This document shows positions 29,091-37,711 of a DNA stretch of 64,000 nt, one piece after another. The stretch is taken from assembly GCA_943788835.1 (NCBI GenBank), contig CALSRU010000008.1, positions 1 to 64,000 of the forward strand, written 5' to 3'. The notes below the pieces were generated by a model. That model had not been told where the DNA came from and made no database searches. It saw only the letters and a list, made by a program, of their open reading frames with translations. This DNA is from an uncultured Pseudomonadales bacterium (lineage in GTDB: Bacteria; Pseudomonadota; Gammaproteobacteria; Pseudomonadales; UBA7434). Position numbers and translations under genes: made by a program. How positions within the stretch are numbered: position 1 is the stretch's first letter; every line of letters starts with the position of its first letter.

Positions 29091-29276
29091 GAGGAACTCC
29101 TATTGATGCAGATGTTGGGCCGAAAAAATAATCGACAATAGCCCAATTATACCGCTCGTCATTTGCCTTGTTGATAGATAGATGGTCAATAATGCAGTTA
29201 TTGTTAAAAAAGCCCTTGTTATGCTCATGGTGTTCAGGCGTTTTTTGTTAGTGGTGTTTCAGTGCCCGCGTAACTT

Positions 29277-29648
29277 TTAGCTGCCGATACTGTAGGCTTT
29301 GATGAGGCTTTCGATACCCTTGGTTGCTAAAGGCCCGGCATCTATGATGGCGCATCCGGCCCAATTGAATTCTTGTGACTCTCCTTGCTTGACCCATAAG
29401 CAGTCTATTGTCACCGCAATGGAGTCTTGTCCATCCACTTTACTTGGAAGTTGCAGCTCGACTTCATAAAGGCGGTTGACGTCCATTGGCTGGCTGCAAA
29501 TAGCGAGTATTCCATTGACCGTTATATTGACCAGCGAGCCAATAGTTTCACCCGACAGCGTATCGATAATTAAAATGGGCATGCCCAACTCGTGTCGTTC
29601 AATAGATCGAGGTTCGACTAATATTTTTGATGCGGCTTTATTTCTCAT
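29277..29648 (-). CDS. PilZ domain protein (possible c-di-GMP receptor)
   Basis: This 123-residue protein is essentially a single PilZ domain. The c-di-GMP-binding RxxxR motif appears in EPRSIERHELG and is followed by a variant of the DxSxxG motif, here NITVNG, with Asn and Thr in place of Asp and Ser. Binding of c-di-GMP is therefore plausible but not certain. It begins 35 bases downstream of the large DUF1631-like gene on the same strand, so the two are probably co-transcribed and may act together. Confidence 0.8.
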   Translation of the reverse strand: MRNKAASKILVEPRSIERHELGMPILIIDTLSGETIGSLVNITVNGILAICSQPMDVNRLYEVELQLPSKVDGQDSIAVTIDCLWVKQGESQEFNWAGCAIIDAGPLATKGIESLIKAYSIGS

Positions 29649-29683
29649 GCCATACTCCTCTCAATAATATCTTTGGCAAGGTG

Positions 29684-31924
29684 CTAATGATGAATGCCGT
29701 GTTGGTTTGCGGCTGATTTGCTCTCAGATTGCTTTAGTTGTCCGCTAATTTTCTCTAGCATTCGCTCGAATAGTGGTTTCTTTTGCTGTTCATCTATTGC
29801 GTAAATTGCTCCGCTCATCATGCCTCGTGCAATAACACTAGCTGCCACTACTGCAACTTCTTTACCATGATGGTTTGAAAGCATGCAGTTCTGAGTGCGA
29901 GTGTTGTACCAGGTGAGTTTTAGCACTTGTGGCTCTGTCTCGTCGTCGCTCCAACTGAGCCAAGTGCCAAATCGCATCGACAAAACTTTGTCAATTTCGA
30001 TTTGCGGCGCTTGTTGTAACTCGTTTTGTGAGTTGATTGATATCAGGTTTTCCGAATGCTCGGTTGATCGCTCAGTTTGTGCTGAGGTCTCTTTTAGCAG
30101 TGTTTCGCACTGCATTTCTTCGCAGCTATCAATTTTTTCTTCAGGCTTGTTGAGTAATGAATTTGAGCGTTCGTCAACGGCTTCGTTTGCATTGTCAATT
30201 GATTTTTTGTTCTTGGGGCTATGGCTTTTATCCGTATGCAGTTTTTCTTGCCCGGCCGCTGAGTTTTCTGTTGCTAAACTTTGACATAAATCGAGTGCGG
30301 CAAGTTTGCCTTTGATTTCTACTGCATCGAGACCAATGCTTCTCATTCCGTGCTGGAGTATTTTACGTAGAGGTGTACGTATTTCTCCGACTAACTTGGC
30401 TTCTGCTTCGTCCGTTTTTGGTTCGATATACCAAAGGATGGTATCAACAGCGGCATCGGCTCGGCCCCATTCGGCGCTTTGCTCTCCGTAACGTAGCAAG
30501 ATATAGGTCATATAGGATGACCAGTCGCCTCGAATCAATTCGGCTATTGGGATGGGTAAAGATTCGGATTGAGTTTTACTATCGATCACCTGTTTTACTA
30601 ACAGTTGATTTTCTTTGAGTTTTTCTCTGCCCTCAGCGGCTTGTACACTCCGTTGCTCGGTAAGATTTACCTTTCGTTCAAGGGCTTTTAAATAGGCGCT
30701 AAAGTCTTGCAGCAGCTCGTCAAACAAGACCAGGTCATTGGCTGGATTCCCATTACATTCTTTGGTGATTCGTTTTACGATGACACTTATTCGCCGGACG
30801 ATTTCGTCTGAAAAATCAGTTTTTCTATCGGTCCATTGCTCGCTGGCGTCAATCAGTAAATTGAATAGTTGACGCGCTTCGTGATGCGGGCTTTTTAGAA
30901 AGTTCGAATCTTGAATTGCAACTTTAGCGTACGGCGTTGCCAGATGGCTCAGCAGAGTCTTGATTGGGCTGGCGATTCGATCTTCCGTATTGACCATATC
31001 GAATAATGTTGCGATTGCATCAATGGTTTGCTGCAGAGGTAGGCTGTTGGTGGTTGGTAGTGCCGCCACGACTGGCATGGTTAAGGTGTCACCGCTCATT
31101 ATGTCTTGATGTTGCTGCAGTGTATTGAGTTCAGCAAGCACTTGGCTGACGGTCAGGCTGGGCTTGCCTGGGTCGATGGGTACAACGTTGTTGCCCATGG
31201 CCGATTCAATCGATTTATACAAATCGGTTTGGCGTAGATCCGATGATGTCAGTCGAGGTTTGGCTGGCCTGTCATTTTTATAATTTAGCTTTGGAAGCAC
31301 ATTGGCGGCGATGAAAAGTTGATTAAGCTCATCATATAGATCACTCAAATTGGCCATAAAAAAACGTTCAAAGAGTTTAAGTAGTAATAGCTTTGTTGTT
31401 TGGTCGGAGGTCTGACTTTCAAGGAATTTGACAAAGCCGCTACAAAAAACACTCGGTGCGAAGGGGGAATTTTCACCGGCATCAATTCCTCGATTCACAG
31501 AGGTTATGCGCGCAGAGAGCCCTAATAATTGGCTCGCGCAGTCGCTTGATGCGCGATGCGCCATGCTATTAACGGCCACCATAATTTCCATTTGAAATTC
31601 GTCAATTAGACGCAAGTCATCGTTTGTATTCTTCGTGAAAGGGTGCTTGGGATTGCTCTGATCGGTTGGAAAAGCCGCGATGAAACGAGCTTTTATTTCA
31701 TGGTCCAGCTTTTTTAGCAGAAGGCCCTTGGGATTCTCGAGCGTGTTTAGCGCCTCGAAAAATTGTTGGCTATCGGAATCAACTTTGGTTCGTTCTGATT
31801 TTTCAAGCAAATATTCAGAAGCGGTAGAGATGAAAGATTTGCCGCAGGTTTCGCAAAAGCCAATTAAGATAGCGCGGGAAGCTATTAGTATGTCACGATT
31901 TTTTGTTTTTGATCTTTGGCCCAT
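29684..31924 (-). CDS. DUF1631-family large protein
   Basis: This 746-residue protein is predicted to be soluble and mainly helical, without signal peptide or clear membrane helix. The middle region (roughly residues 300-500) resembles DUF1631 proteins, with LFDMVNTEDRIASPIKTLLS and SNFLKSPHHEARQLFNLLID. A low-complexity Ser/Glu/Asn-rich linker comes at about residues 575-640. A C-terminal domain follows with MRFGTWLSWSDDETEPQVLK and MLSNHHGKEVAVVAA, which looks like a small beta-barrel (PilZ-like) ending. The function of the family is not established. It lies directly upstream of a PilZ gene, suggesting a link to c-di-GMP signalling; that is an inference. Confidence 0.75.
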   Translation of the reverse strand: MGQRSKTKNRDILIASRAILIGFCETCGKSFISTASEYLLEKSERTKVDSDSQQFFEALNTLENPKGLLLKKLDHEIKARFIAAFPTDQSNPKHPFTKNTNDDLRLIDEFQMEIMVAVNSMAHRASSDCASQLLGLSARITSVNRGIDAGENSPFAPSVFCSGFVKFLESQTSDQTTKLLLLKLFERFFMANLSDLYDELNQLFIAANVLPKLNYKNDRPAKPRLTSSDLRQTDLYKSIESAMGNNVVPIDPGKPSLTVSQVLAELNTLQQHQDIMSGDTLTMPVVAALPTTNSLPLQQTIDAIATLFDMVNTEDRIASPIKTLLSHLATPYAKVAIQDSNFLKSPHHEARQLFNLLIDASEQWTDRKTDFSDEIVRRISVIVKRITKECNGNPANDLVLFDELLQDFSAYLKALERKVNLTEQRSVQAAEGREKLKENQLLVKQVIDSKTQSESLPIPIAELIRGDWSSYMTYILLRYGEQSAEWGRADAAVDTILWYIEPKTDEAEAKLVGEIRTPLRKILQHGMRSIGLDAVEIKGKLAALDLCQSLATENSAAGQEKLHTDKSHSPKNKKSIDNANEAVDERSNSLLNKPEEKIDSCEEMQCETLLKETSAQTERSTEHSENLISINSQNELQQAPQIEIDKVLSMRFGTWLSWSDDETEPQVLKLTWYNTRTQNCMLSNHHGKEVAVVAASVIARGMMSGAIYAIDEQQKKPLFERMLEKISGQLKQSESKSAANQHGIHH

Positions 31925-32199
31925 AAAATTCGTGTCAGCTGCTTTTAAACCAGTTAAGAATTTAGTATAGATGTGTTTCCCGCTTGGGGAGGGTCGTGGC
32001 CACTATTCTGATGAAGTTTTTTCGAATAGGGCTGAGTTTGCTGTTGCATTTGCCAAGCCAAATCATCTCTGGCGGTTGGGTCAAAATGATACGGCTTGGG
32101 TGCAAATGCAAAAAAAGACGTTTTTTTATAAATCTCAACAGGTTATGATGAGCGCCCATTAGTGAGCTGGCCCGTAAACTCAGGCACGAAGATGAGAGC

Positions 32200-32727
32200 A
32201 TGCTGCGATCATCTGGATCTAAAAGCCCTTGGCTTTCATTGCACCATCTTTTGAATAAAGTTCTTACTGACTTCATGCAACATAATAATTTGAGTGGCGA
32301 TCACAAAGTACTGCGACAGTCTCTAGACGGAGAGCTGTTCCCTGAGTTTCTTGTTGAGCATGTGAGTCGTGAGTGGAGCGATGTGATGCTGCCCCAGCTT
32401 AATCCCGATATTTGTTTGCAGGTGGATTCGGGGCTGGCTTATTGTGGTTGCGCTGAGCCATCTGCCTATCTTAGGCAGTATGTGTATATGTATCACGGCT
32501 CAGATGACTTTGATCATGAGACGCTGTCGCAAGTGGTGAGGATTTTCAATTGGGCTGGCGATGACAATACCGTCTGGGAGACATTGACGTTATTGGAACT
32601 TGAGCGTGATTGCGGTCTTCGGCGCAAGGATTACTTGTCTCAGCTCAAAGAGTTGGCCGACCGCTGGGAGGCGTTTTCGGGTGATTTCCGCTCGGATATA
32701 TGGCCTCCGTCAGAAATGCGCGCTTAG
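32200..32727 (+). CDS. Conserved-looking hypothetical protein, 175 residues
   Basis: I do not recognise this protein. It starts at ATG 32200 and has no signal peptide or membrane segment. It is acidic and helix-rich, with a notable LQVDSGLAYCGCAEPSAYLR stretch holding two close cysteines, and a Trp-rich second half (IFNWAGDDNTVWETLTLLEL, ADRWEAFSGDFRSDIWPP). Codon use and composition match neighbouring genes, and no long competing ORF is credible on the other strand, so it is probably real. It stands alone between the DUF1631 gene (divergent, minus strand) and the DUF6231-like gene (convergent, minus strand). Confidence 0.6.
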   Translation: MLRSSGSKSPWLSLHHLLNKVLTDFMQHNNLSGDHKVLRQSLDGELFPEFLVEHVSREWSDVMLPQLNPDICLQVDSGLAYCGCAEPSAYLRQYVYMYHGSDDFDHETLSQVVRIFNWAGDDNTVWETLTLLELERDCGLRRKDYLSQLKELADRWEAFSGDFRSDIWPPSEMRA

Positions 32728-32945
32728 GCCTAAACCGCATTAGCCTCTTCATTAGCGATTTCTTTTTTTAGGCCCTTCTTCAACGCTTGCTCATATTGTT
32801 GTTAGGCGAGGGTTGCTTACAGCCAACGCCCCAAATTTCTCTTGCGGTGTAGGGTTGCTCTGCGGATGTGTTTTGGCTTGATGATTGTCTGCGTCAGCTT
32901 CAGGTTCGCGGTGGTTGTTTAGCTCGGTATTTTCATTCGGCGCAG

Positions 32946-33503
32946 TCACCATCGAAAGCGGTCAAAGTTTTGCGGGTTGGCCCAGTATTCAGGCGAGTTC
33001 CAGTCGCGCTTCTTGTTATAGTTGGTGATCTCATAGCTATAGCAATCGTACGACTTCTGATTGAATTGCAGTGGCTTGGTGAAGCGAAAGCCTAGGCTAT
33101 GCAGTGTTTTTGTAGCAATCGCTAGGGCCGCGCTATCATCCTCCGTTAAGGATAAGAACACTTTTATATGGCTGCAGTATTGATTTTTTATTCGAGCTAA
33201 CGTCTCTACCGATCCGTCACTATTAAAATCCGTTAGGTCGCAGAATACCATGCACAGTTTGTAATGGGTGCGCAGTTTAGTAAGGCCTATTTCCCGCGAG
33301 AATTGTCGGTGGTCAATGGCTTCTGCCGGCAGGTGGGCCAGCATCGGCTTGAGTAAATCTTTGAGTGCGTCGGGGGCGGTGTGCGTGGTCGATGCGGGGG
33401 GTATCAAAATTAAGAGGGGTGCAGCGTTGTCGGGTGCGAGCAGTCCCTGAAGATAGTCTTGATACGGATGCCGTAAGGTCTGGTTTACTGGAGTGCTAGA
33501 CAT
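32946..33503 (-). CDS. DUF6231-like hypothetical protein
   Basis: This cytoplasmic protein of 185 residues starts at 33503 with MSSTPVNQTLRHPYQDYLQG. An AAGGGG ribosome site lies about 11 bases upstream; the frame is open to 33611 but the extra part is unlike the rest. It has HYKLCMVFCDLTDFNSDGSV and ends in NYNKKRDWNSPEYWANPQNF-DRFRW, an ending I associate with the DUF6231 family of Pseudomonas relatives. The Rossmann-like alternation in the first half might suggest a methyltransferase-like fold without its motif; that is speculative. It lies immediately before the division cluster, on the opposite strand. Confidence 0.6.
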   Translation of the reverse strand: MSSTPVNQTLRHPYQDYLQGLLAPDNAAPLLILIPPASTTHTAPDALKDLLKPMLAHLPAEAIDHRQFSREIGLTKLRTHYKLCMVFCDLTDFNSDGSVETLARIKNQYCSHIKVFLSLTEDDSAALAIATKTLHSLGFRFTKPLQFNQKSYDCYSYEITNYNKKRDWNSPEYWANPQNFDRFRW

Positions 33504-33767
33504 AAAAATCGGTACCCCTTGGTCGTTATTTGGTGGCTCAGTGGTGACGTGCTTACGTGACGATACGGTTGCCCAGGTTAAGTTAGCCCGCGATACGCTA
33601 TAAAAAGCCAATTTTTAAGCAAATAAAAATATAAACCACGCCATTCTTGATAGTTTACTTTAAGTTGAATCGTTACCTCTATGTAAACTAGCGAAAAAAT
33701 CCTTTTTTTCTCTGAAAAATACGAGCTAAGTTGCTGATTTTCCTGTGAAAATTGTGAGCTCGCGTGC

Positions 33768-33796
33768 TTGCAAGCGCAGTGCTGTGGCCGTATAGT
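33768..33796 (+). promoter_or_regulatory. Sigma70-type promoter of the mra/dcw cluster
   Basis: A -35 box TTGCAA (33768-33773) and a -10 box TATAGT (33791-33796) are separated by exactly 17 bases. It is the best sigma70-like match seen upstream of mraZ, placing the transcript start near 33803. It should drive the long division and cell wall operon. Confidence 0.7.
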
Positions 33797-33829
33797 GGCG
33801 CCAAGTGTAGTTATGTGACGCTAAGTGGG
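33795..33829 (+). promoter_or_regulatory. Putative MraZ operator: four GTG-core boxes at 10-base period
   Basis: GTGGC (33795), GTGTA (33805), GTGAC (33815) and GTGGG (33825) occur at exact 10-base steps, beginning within the -10 box. MraZ is known to bind TGGG-type repeats spaced by 5 bases upstream of its own gene, so this array is a likely autorepression site, though the two middle boxes are degenerate. Confidence 0.65.
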
Positions 33830-33982
33830 AAAAAATTCCGTTAATTGGATCTTTTGTGCTAAATAAATTGCCGAAATCGTTGAAGTTACTTTGCCGAACG
33901 CGCCTCAGTACGTTTTTTGTACGCGTCTTTGGTGGAGGTCGACTCGCGCTTGCGCCGTTGTTTATAGCACGCGGGCGCAGCG

Positions 33983-34444
33983 ATGTTTAGGGGCGTCAGT
34001 CACATCAATATGGATGCTAAGTTTCGAATAGCGATTCCTACCCGCTATCGCGAGCTTTTGTTGGAGCAGTCGACGGGCCGGATGGTGGCCAACATTGACT
34101 TGAATCAGCCTAAGTGCCTGGTTTTATACCCAAGTAATGTTTGGGTGGGTATCGAAGAGCGAATTCAGTCTCAGCTGTTGAATGCTGGTAAGTCGGCAAG
34201 GATTCTTCGACTGTTGCTTAGTCATGCAAGTGATGTCGACATGGACGCCAATGGGCGGCTACTGCTTCCTGCAGAATTGCGCACACACATTAACTTAGAG
34301 AAAAAGGCGGTTTTGCTTGGCTTGGGTAAGAAGCTGGAGCTGTGGCGTGAAGACGACTGGCTGGTAGAGCAGGCAGCTAGTTTTGATGAAATTGAAGATG
34401 CGGCGTTGGTTGAGAAAATCGTGGGCGACATTGGCTATATCTGA
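33983..34444 (+). CDS. mraZ: Transcriptional regulator MraZ
   Basis: MraZ is a ring-forming DNA-binding protein of the AbrB/SpoVT fold that represses its own division-cluster promoter. It contains two repeated swapped-hairpin domains: MFRGVSHINMDAKFRIAIPT at the N terminus and DVDMDANGRLLLPAELRTHI in the second half. Each has the family's D-x-K/G-R-x-x-x-P core. Length (153) is normal. It begins the plus-strand dcw cluster 38 bases before rsmH. The array of GTG boxes 155 bases upstream fits autoregulation. Confidence 0.95.
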   Translation: MFRGVSHINMDAKFRIAIPTRYRELLLEQSTGRMVANIDLNQPKCLVLYPSNVWVGIEERIQSQLLNAGKSARILRLLLSHASDVDMDANGRLLLPAELRTHINLEKKAVLLGLGKKLELWREDDWLVEQAASFDEIEDAALVEKIVGDIGYI

Positions 34445-34482
34445 GATAGATCCATCACGCTTGATTTGCGTGTGCAGAAGCC

Positions 34483-35409
34483 ATGAAGACTGAGCATCTG
34501 CCGGTAATGCCGGAGGAGACGGTGGCCGGGTGGTTGGCTAGAAGTGATGGTTACTACGTTGATGGAACATTTGGTCGTGGCGGACACAGCGAGCTATTGC
34601 TAAAAAAATTGAGTGCCGGCGGGCATTTGTTAGCCATCGATCGCGATCCTTCGGCAATAGAGGCGGCGCTTAGGTTGCAACAGCAGTATCCGCAGGTCGA
34701 CATCGAACATGGCGCATTTGCAGATCTAGCCAGTTTGGTTTCGCAGCACGGTCAATGTGGCAAGGTGAGTGGAATTTTGCTCGATTTGGGGATGTCGTCA
34801 CCGCAATTGGATGACGTCTCGCGTGGATTTAGTTTCATGGGAGATGGGCCCCTTGATATGAGAATGGATCCGACCCGAGGTCAGTCTGCGGCGCAATGGC
34901 TGGCTGTTGCAGAAGCGGATCCTATTGCAAAGGTGTTGCGAGAGTATGGCGAGGAGAAGTTTGCTTGGCGTATTGCTCAGGCAATAGTGGAGAGGCGAGA
35001 GCGGCAGCCTATAGAAACGACTAGGCAGTTAGTTGACATTATTGAAGGTGCCGTGCCGGCTAAACATCAAGGTAAGCATAAGGCGACTCGGTCGTTTCAG
35101 GCGATCCGTATTCATGTTAATGCTGAGCTTGAGCAGCTAACAGCGTTTTTGGATGACTGTCTTGATTTGTTAGAGAGTGGCGGAAGACTGGCAATCATTA
35201 GTTTTCACTCGCTTGAGGATCGGTTGATAAAGCGCTATATGCGAAACCTAGCCAGAGGTGATGATTTGCCGTCGTCGCTACCGATTCGTGATACGGAGTT
35301 GAATAAAAAATTGAAGATCGTTGAGCGGGCGCAACGGGCATCAGATGATGAAATTGCTATCAATCCCCGGGCGCGCAGTGCAATTTTGCGAGTAGCTGAA
35401 AAAATTTAA
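34483..35409 (+). CDS. rsmH: 16S rRNA m4C1402 methyltransferase RsmH (MraW)
   Basis: RsmH methylates N4 of C1402 in the 16S rRNA decoding centre. The 308-residue protein begins HLPVMPEETVAGW and has the SAM-binding YYVDGTFGRGGHSELLL, GILLDLGMSSPQLDDVSRGF, FSFMGDGPLDMRMDP and IISFHSLEDRLIKRYM motifs, all diagnostic. Length is typical. It follows mraZ and precedes ftsL by about 120 bases, the normal order. Confidence 0.96.
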   Translation: MKTEHLPVMPEETVAGWLARSDGYYVDGTFGRGGHSELLLKKLSAGGHLLAIDRDPSAIEAALRLQQQYPQVDIEHGAFADLASLVSQHGQCGKVSGILLDLGMSSPQLDDVSRGFSFMGDGPLDMRMDPTRGQSAAQWLAVAEADPIAKVLREYGEEKFAWRIAQAIVERRERQPIETTRQLVDIIEGAVPAKHQGKHKATRSFQAIRIHVNAELEQLTAFLDDCLDLLESGGRLAIISFHSLEDRLIKRYMRNLARGDDLPSSLPIRDTELNKKLKIVERAQRASDDEIAINPRARSAILRVAEKI

Positions 35410-35531
35410 GAAGTGGTTAGAAGAAAATAATTATAGAGAAGTGGTTGGGTGGAGCTTGACGATCGAGCGTGCTGATAGTCGTTTAAGTATGGGGTCCTTC
35501 AAAATATTATGATTCAAGAGATAAGCGTCGA

Positions 35532-35915
35532 GTGAAAAATCGCACTTCAACAAAGCGATGGTTGCCTACAATGATATTTTTGATTGTGCTTGTAGTGGTG
35601 TCTGCATTGGCAGTTGCCTATAGCAGCCACCTAAACAGGCAGTCTTTTATCGCTTTGAAGCAAGCCGTTAGCCTTCACACAGAGTTGGAGATTACACAGG
35701 GTAAGTTGCTGCTAGAGCAAAGCGCTTGGACATCCCCTGCAGTTATAGAATCCTATGCAGAAAACCAGTTGGGCATGCATGTGCCGAATGCTGCTCAGGT
35801 GGTTATCGTTTCTCCGGCGCCTTTCGTAAGTCCTGACTCAAGCATGGCTGGTGCGCACCGATCTGTTCAAAAGAGTCGCATGAATACTCGTCAGGCTAAA
35901 AGGGGCATTCAGTGA
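35532..35915 (+). CDS. ftsL: Cell division protein FtsL
   Basis: FtsL is a small bitopic protein that joins FtsB and FtsQ and activates FtsWI. This 127-residue protein has a basic N-terminal tail, one membrane helix (MIFLIVLVVVSALAVAY, about residues 14-30) and a heptad-like periplasmic segment. The ENQLGMHVPNAAQVV part matches the conserved region at the end of the coiled coil. The GTG start at 35532 is the only reasonable one. A C-terminal basic tail of about 30 residues is unusual for length. It overlaps ftsI by 4 bases. Confidence 0.9.
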   Translation: MKNRTSTKRWLPTMIFLIVLVVVSALAVAYSSHLNRQSFIALKQAVSLHTELEITQGKLLLEQSAWTSPAVIESYAENQLGMHVPNAAQVVIVSPAPFVSPDSSMAGAHRSVQKSRMNTRQAKRGIQ

Positions 35916-37711
35916 GTCGAGAACTTTTATCTCAGTGGCGCGTTTTTTTATTGTGGTCGCTGCTATTTGTCGCGCTACTAGCGTTAATTTTGAGATTGTT
36001 TTTTTTACAGTTTAGTGAAGACGAAAAAGGACATCTTTTTTTGAAGCAGCAGGGCGACTTGCGCGTATTGCGTAATGAGCTGATACCAGCAGGCCGCGGC
36101 GAAATCATTGATCGCAATGGCGCATTACTTGCCTACAGCACGCCAGTGCAGTCAATTTGGATTAATCCTGGTGTCTTTGAGAATAAAGCTAGTGATATTC
36201 GTGCTTTGAGTGATTTTCTTGATATGTCGGCGTCAAAAATTAAGGCGCGACTTCAGTCTAGTGGGCGGTATGTATTTTTGCGTCGGCAAATAGATCCGGC
36301 TCTTGCTGAGCGAGTACTTGCACTAAAAATTAAAGGTGTACATGCCGAAACTGAGTATAAGCGTTACTACCCGGCAGCAGAGTTTGCATCGCACATCGTT
36401 GGATTTACCGATGTCGAAGATCGGGGGCAGGAAGGAATCGAACTTGCTTTTGATGACCTGCTCAGTGGCCAGCCAGGGCAGCGGCAGGTTATGCGCAACG
36501 GTAATGGCGAGCCTATTAAAGATATAAGTATGAAACGTGCAGCGACCAGTGGCGGCCAGTTGCAGCTTTCGATTGATACGAATCTGCAGTATATGGCCTA
36601 CCGCGAACTTAAAGCTGCCGTTGCCGATAATGAAGCGCGCTCAGGTTCTATGGTGATTCTCGATGTGGCCAGTGGCGAAGTATTGGCGCTAGTTAATCAG
36701 CCGTCGTATAACGTTAATGACCGCAGTCAACTTGTTCCAGCCAATACTCGTAACCGCGCTTTGATTGATTTGTTTGAGCCTGGATCGACGGTCAAGCCTT
36801 TTACCTTAGCGGCTGCCTTAGAAGAGGGTAGTATTACTGCTTCGACCATTATCGATACTTCTCCTGGCAAGATTCGACTGCCGGGTAAAGTCATTCTTGA
36901 TTCCAAGGATTACGGCAAGTTAGATGTTGCCAGTGTGTTAAGTCAATCTAGTCAGGTGGGTACTACAAAAATTTCACTGGGTATGGAGGCAGAGCAGCTG
37001 CGTGGTATGTTTTCGCGTGTTGGGTTTGGCGAATACTGCGCCACAGGTTTTCCTGGTGAGCAGGTTGGGCTTCTCCCGCACAAAAAAGACTGGTCGGATC
37101 TGGATCGAGCGACACTCTCTTTCGGCCATGGTATGTCGGTCAATGCTATGCAGTTGGCACGCGCCTATTCGGTGATTGCAGCCGATGGCATAAAACGTCC
37201 GGTTAGCTTGCTCAAGCACGTTAACAGCATGGCTCGTATAAGCGATAGCACTGCTGAGCAAGTTATGCCTCCGGTTATTGCACAGCAGGTGCGGGACATG
37301 ATGGTCGGCGTAGTCGATAGCGGTACCGGCCGTAAAGCTAAGCTGGCGGGTTACAGCATTGCAGGAAAAACTGGAACAGCCCATCTAGTGGGTAGATCCG
37401 GCTATGAAGAAAATAGTTACCGCGCAACTTTTGCCGGCATGGTTCCGGCTTCAGATCCAAAGTTGGTTGTGGTTGTGACGATCGATGATCCCAAGCGTGG
37501 CGAGTATTATGGTGGTGAGGTTGCGGCACCTATTTTTTCTCGTGTGGTGCGATCGGCGGTGCGCTTATTAAATATTGCTCCTGATCGGCCGGAGCAGTTG
37601 GATGTGCGGTTTGCAGCAGAAAATCCAGTCTTTGCTCCTTTGAGCGGTTTGAACTCCTCGAAGCCCCTGCCGTCCCACCGTGGTTCATTGAAGGTTGGCC
37701 GCGATGTATAA
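35912..37711 (+). CDS. ftsI: Septal peptidoglycan transpeptidase FtsI (PBP3)
   Basis: FtsI cross-links septal peptidoglycan with FtsW. The 599-residue protein has one N-terminal membrane helix (about 10-30) and the pedestal with AGRGEIIDRNGALLAYSTPV. The transpeptidase domain has active-site Ser292 in FEPGSTVKPF, the SxN-type element SQSSQVGTTK and Lys486 in IAGKTGTAHLVG. It starts with GTG 35912 inside the end of ftsL, and murE starts inside its end. Length and motif order are normal. Confidence 0.96.
   Translation: MSRELLSQWRVFLLWSLLFVALLALILRLFFLQFSEDEKGHLFLKQQGDLRVLRNELIPAGRGEIIDRNGALLAYSTPVQSIWINPGVFENKASDIRALSDFLDMSASKIKARLQSSGRYVFLRRQIDPALAERVLALKIKGVHAETEYKRYYPAAEFASHIVGFTDVEDRGQEGIELAFDDLLSGQPGQRQVMRNGNGEPIKDISMKRAATSGGQLQLSIDTNLQYMAYRELKAAVADNEARSGSMVILDVASGEVLALVNQPSYNVNDRSQLVPANTRNRALIDLFEPGSTVKPFTLAAALEEGSITASTIIDTSPGKIRLPGKVILDSKDYGKLDVASVLSQSSQVGTTKISLGMEAEQLRGMFSRVGFGEYCATGFPGEQVGLLPHKKDWSDLDRATLSFGHGMSVNAMQLARAYSVIAADGIKRPVSLLKHVNSMARISDSTAEQVMPPVIAQQVRDMMVGVVDSGTGRKAKLAGYSIAGKTGTAHLVGRSGYEENSYRATFAGMVPASDPKLVVVVTIDDPKRGEYYGGEVAAPIFSRVVRSAVRLLNIAPDRPEQLDVRFAAENPVFAPLSGLNSSKPLPSHRGSLKVGRDV

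Larger units (their letters stand above)
33504..33982. other. Divergent intergenic region before mraZ
   Basis: This 479-base region lies between the minus-strand DUF6231-like gene and mraZ and holds no gene. It contains an 8-bp inverted repeat (TAGTTTAC at 33651-33658, GTAAACTA at 33683-33690) in an AT-rich stretch. It also holds the promoter and four GTG boxes listed separately, leaving an mraZ leader of about 180 bases. Confidence 0.7.

Noticed and set aside
31962..32276. Minus-strand ORF of 104 codons before the DUF1631 gene
   Set aside because: It overlaps the start of the 32200 gene, has no family likeness and unusual composition.
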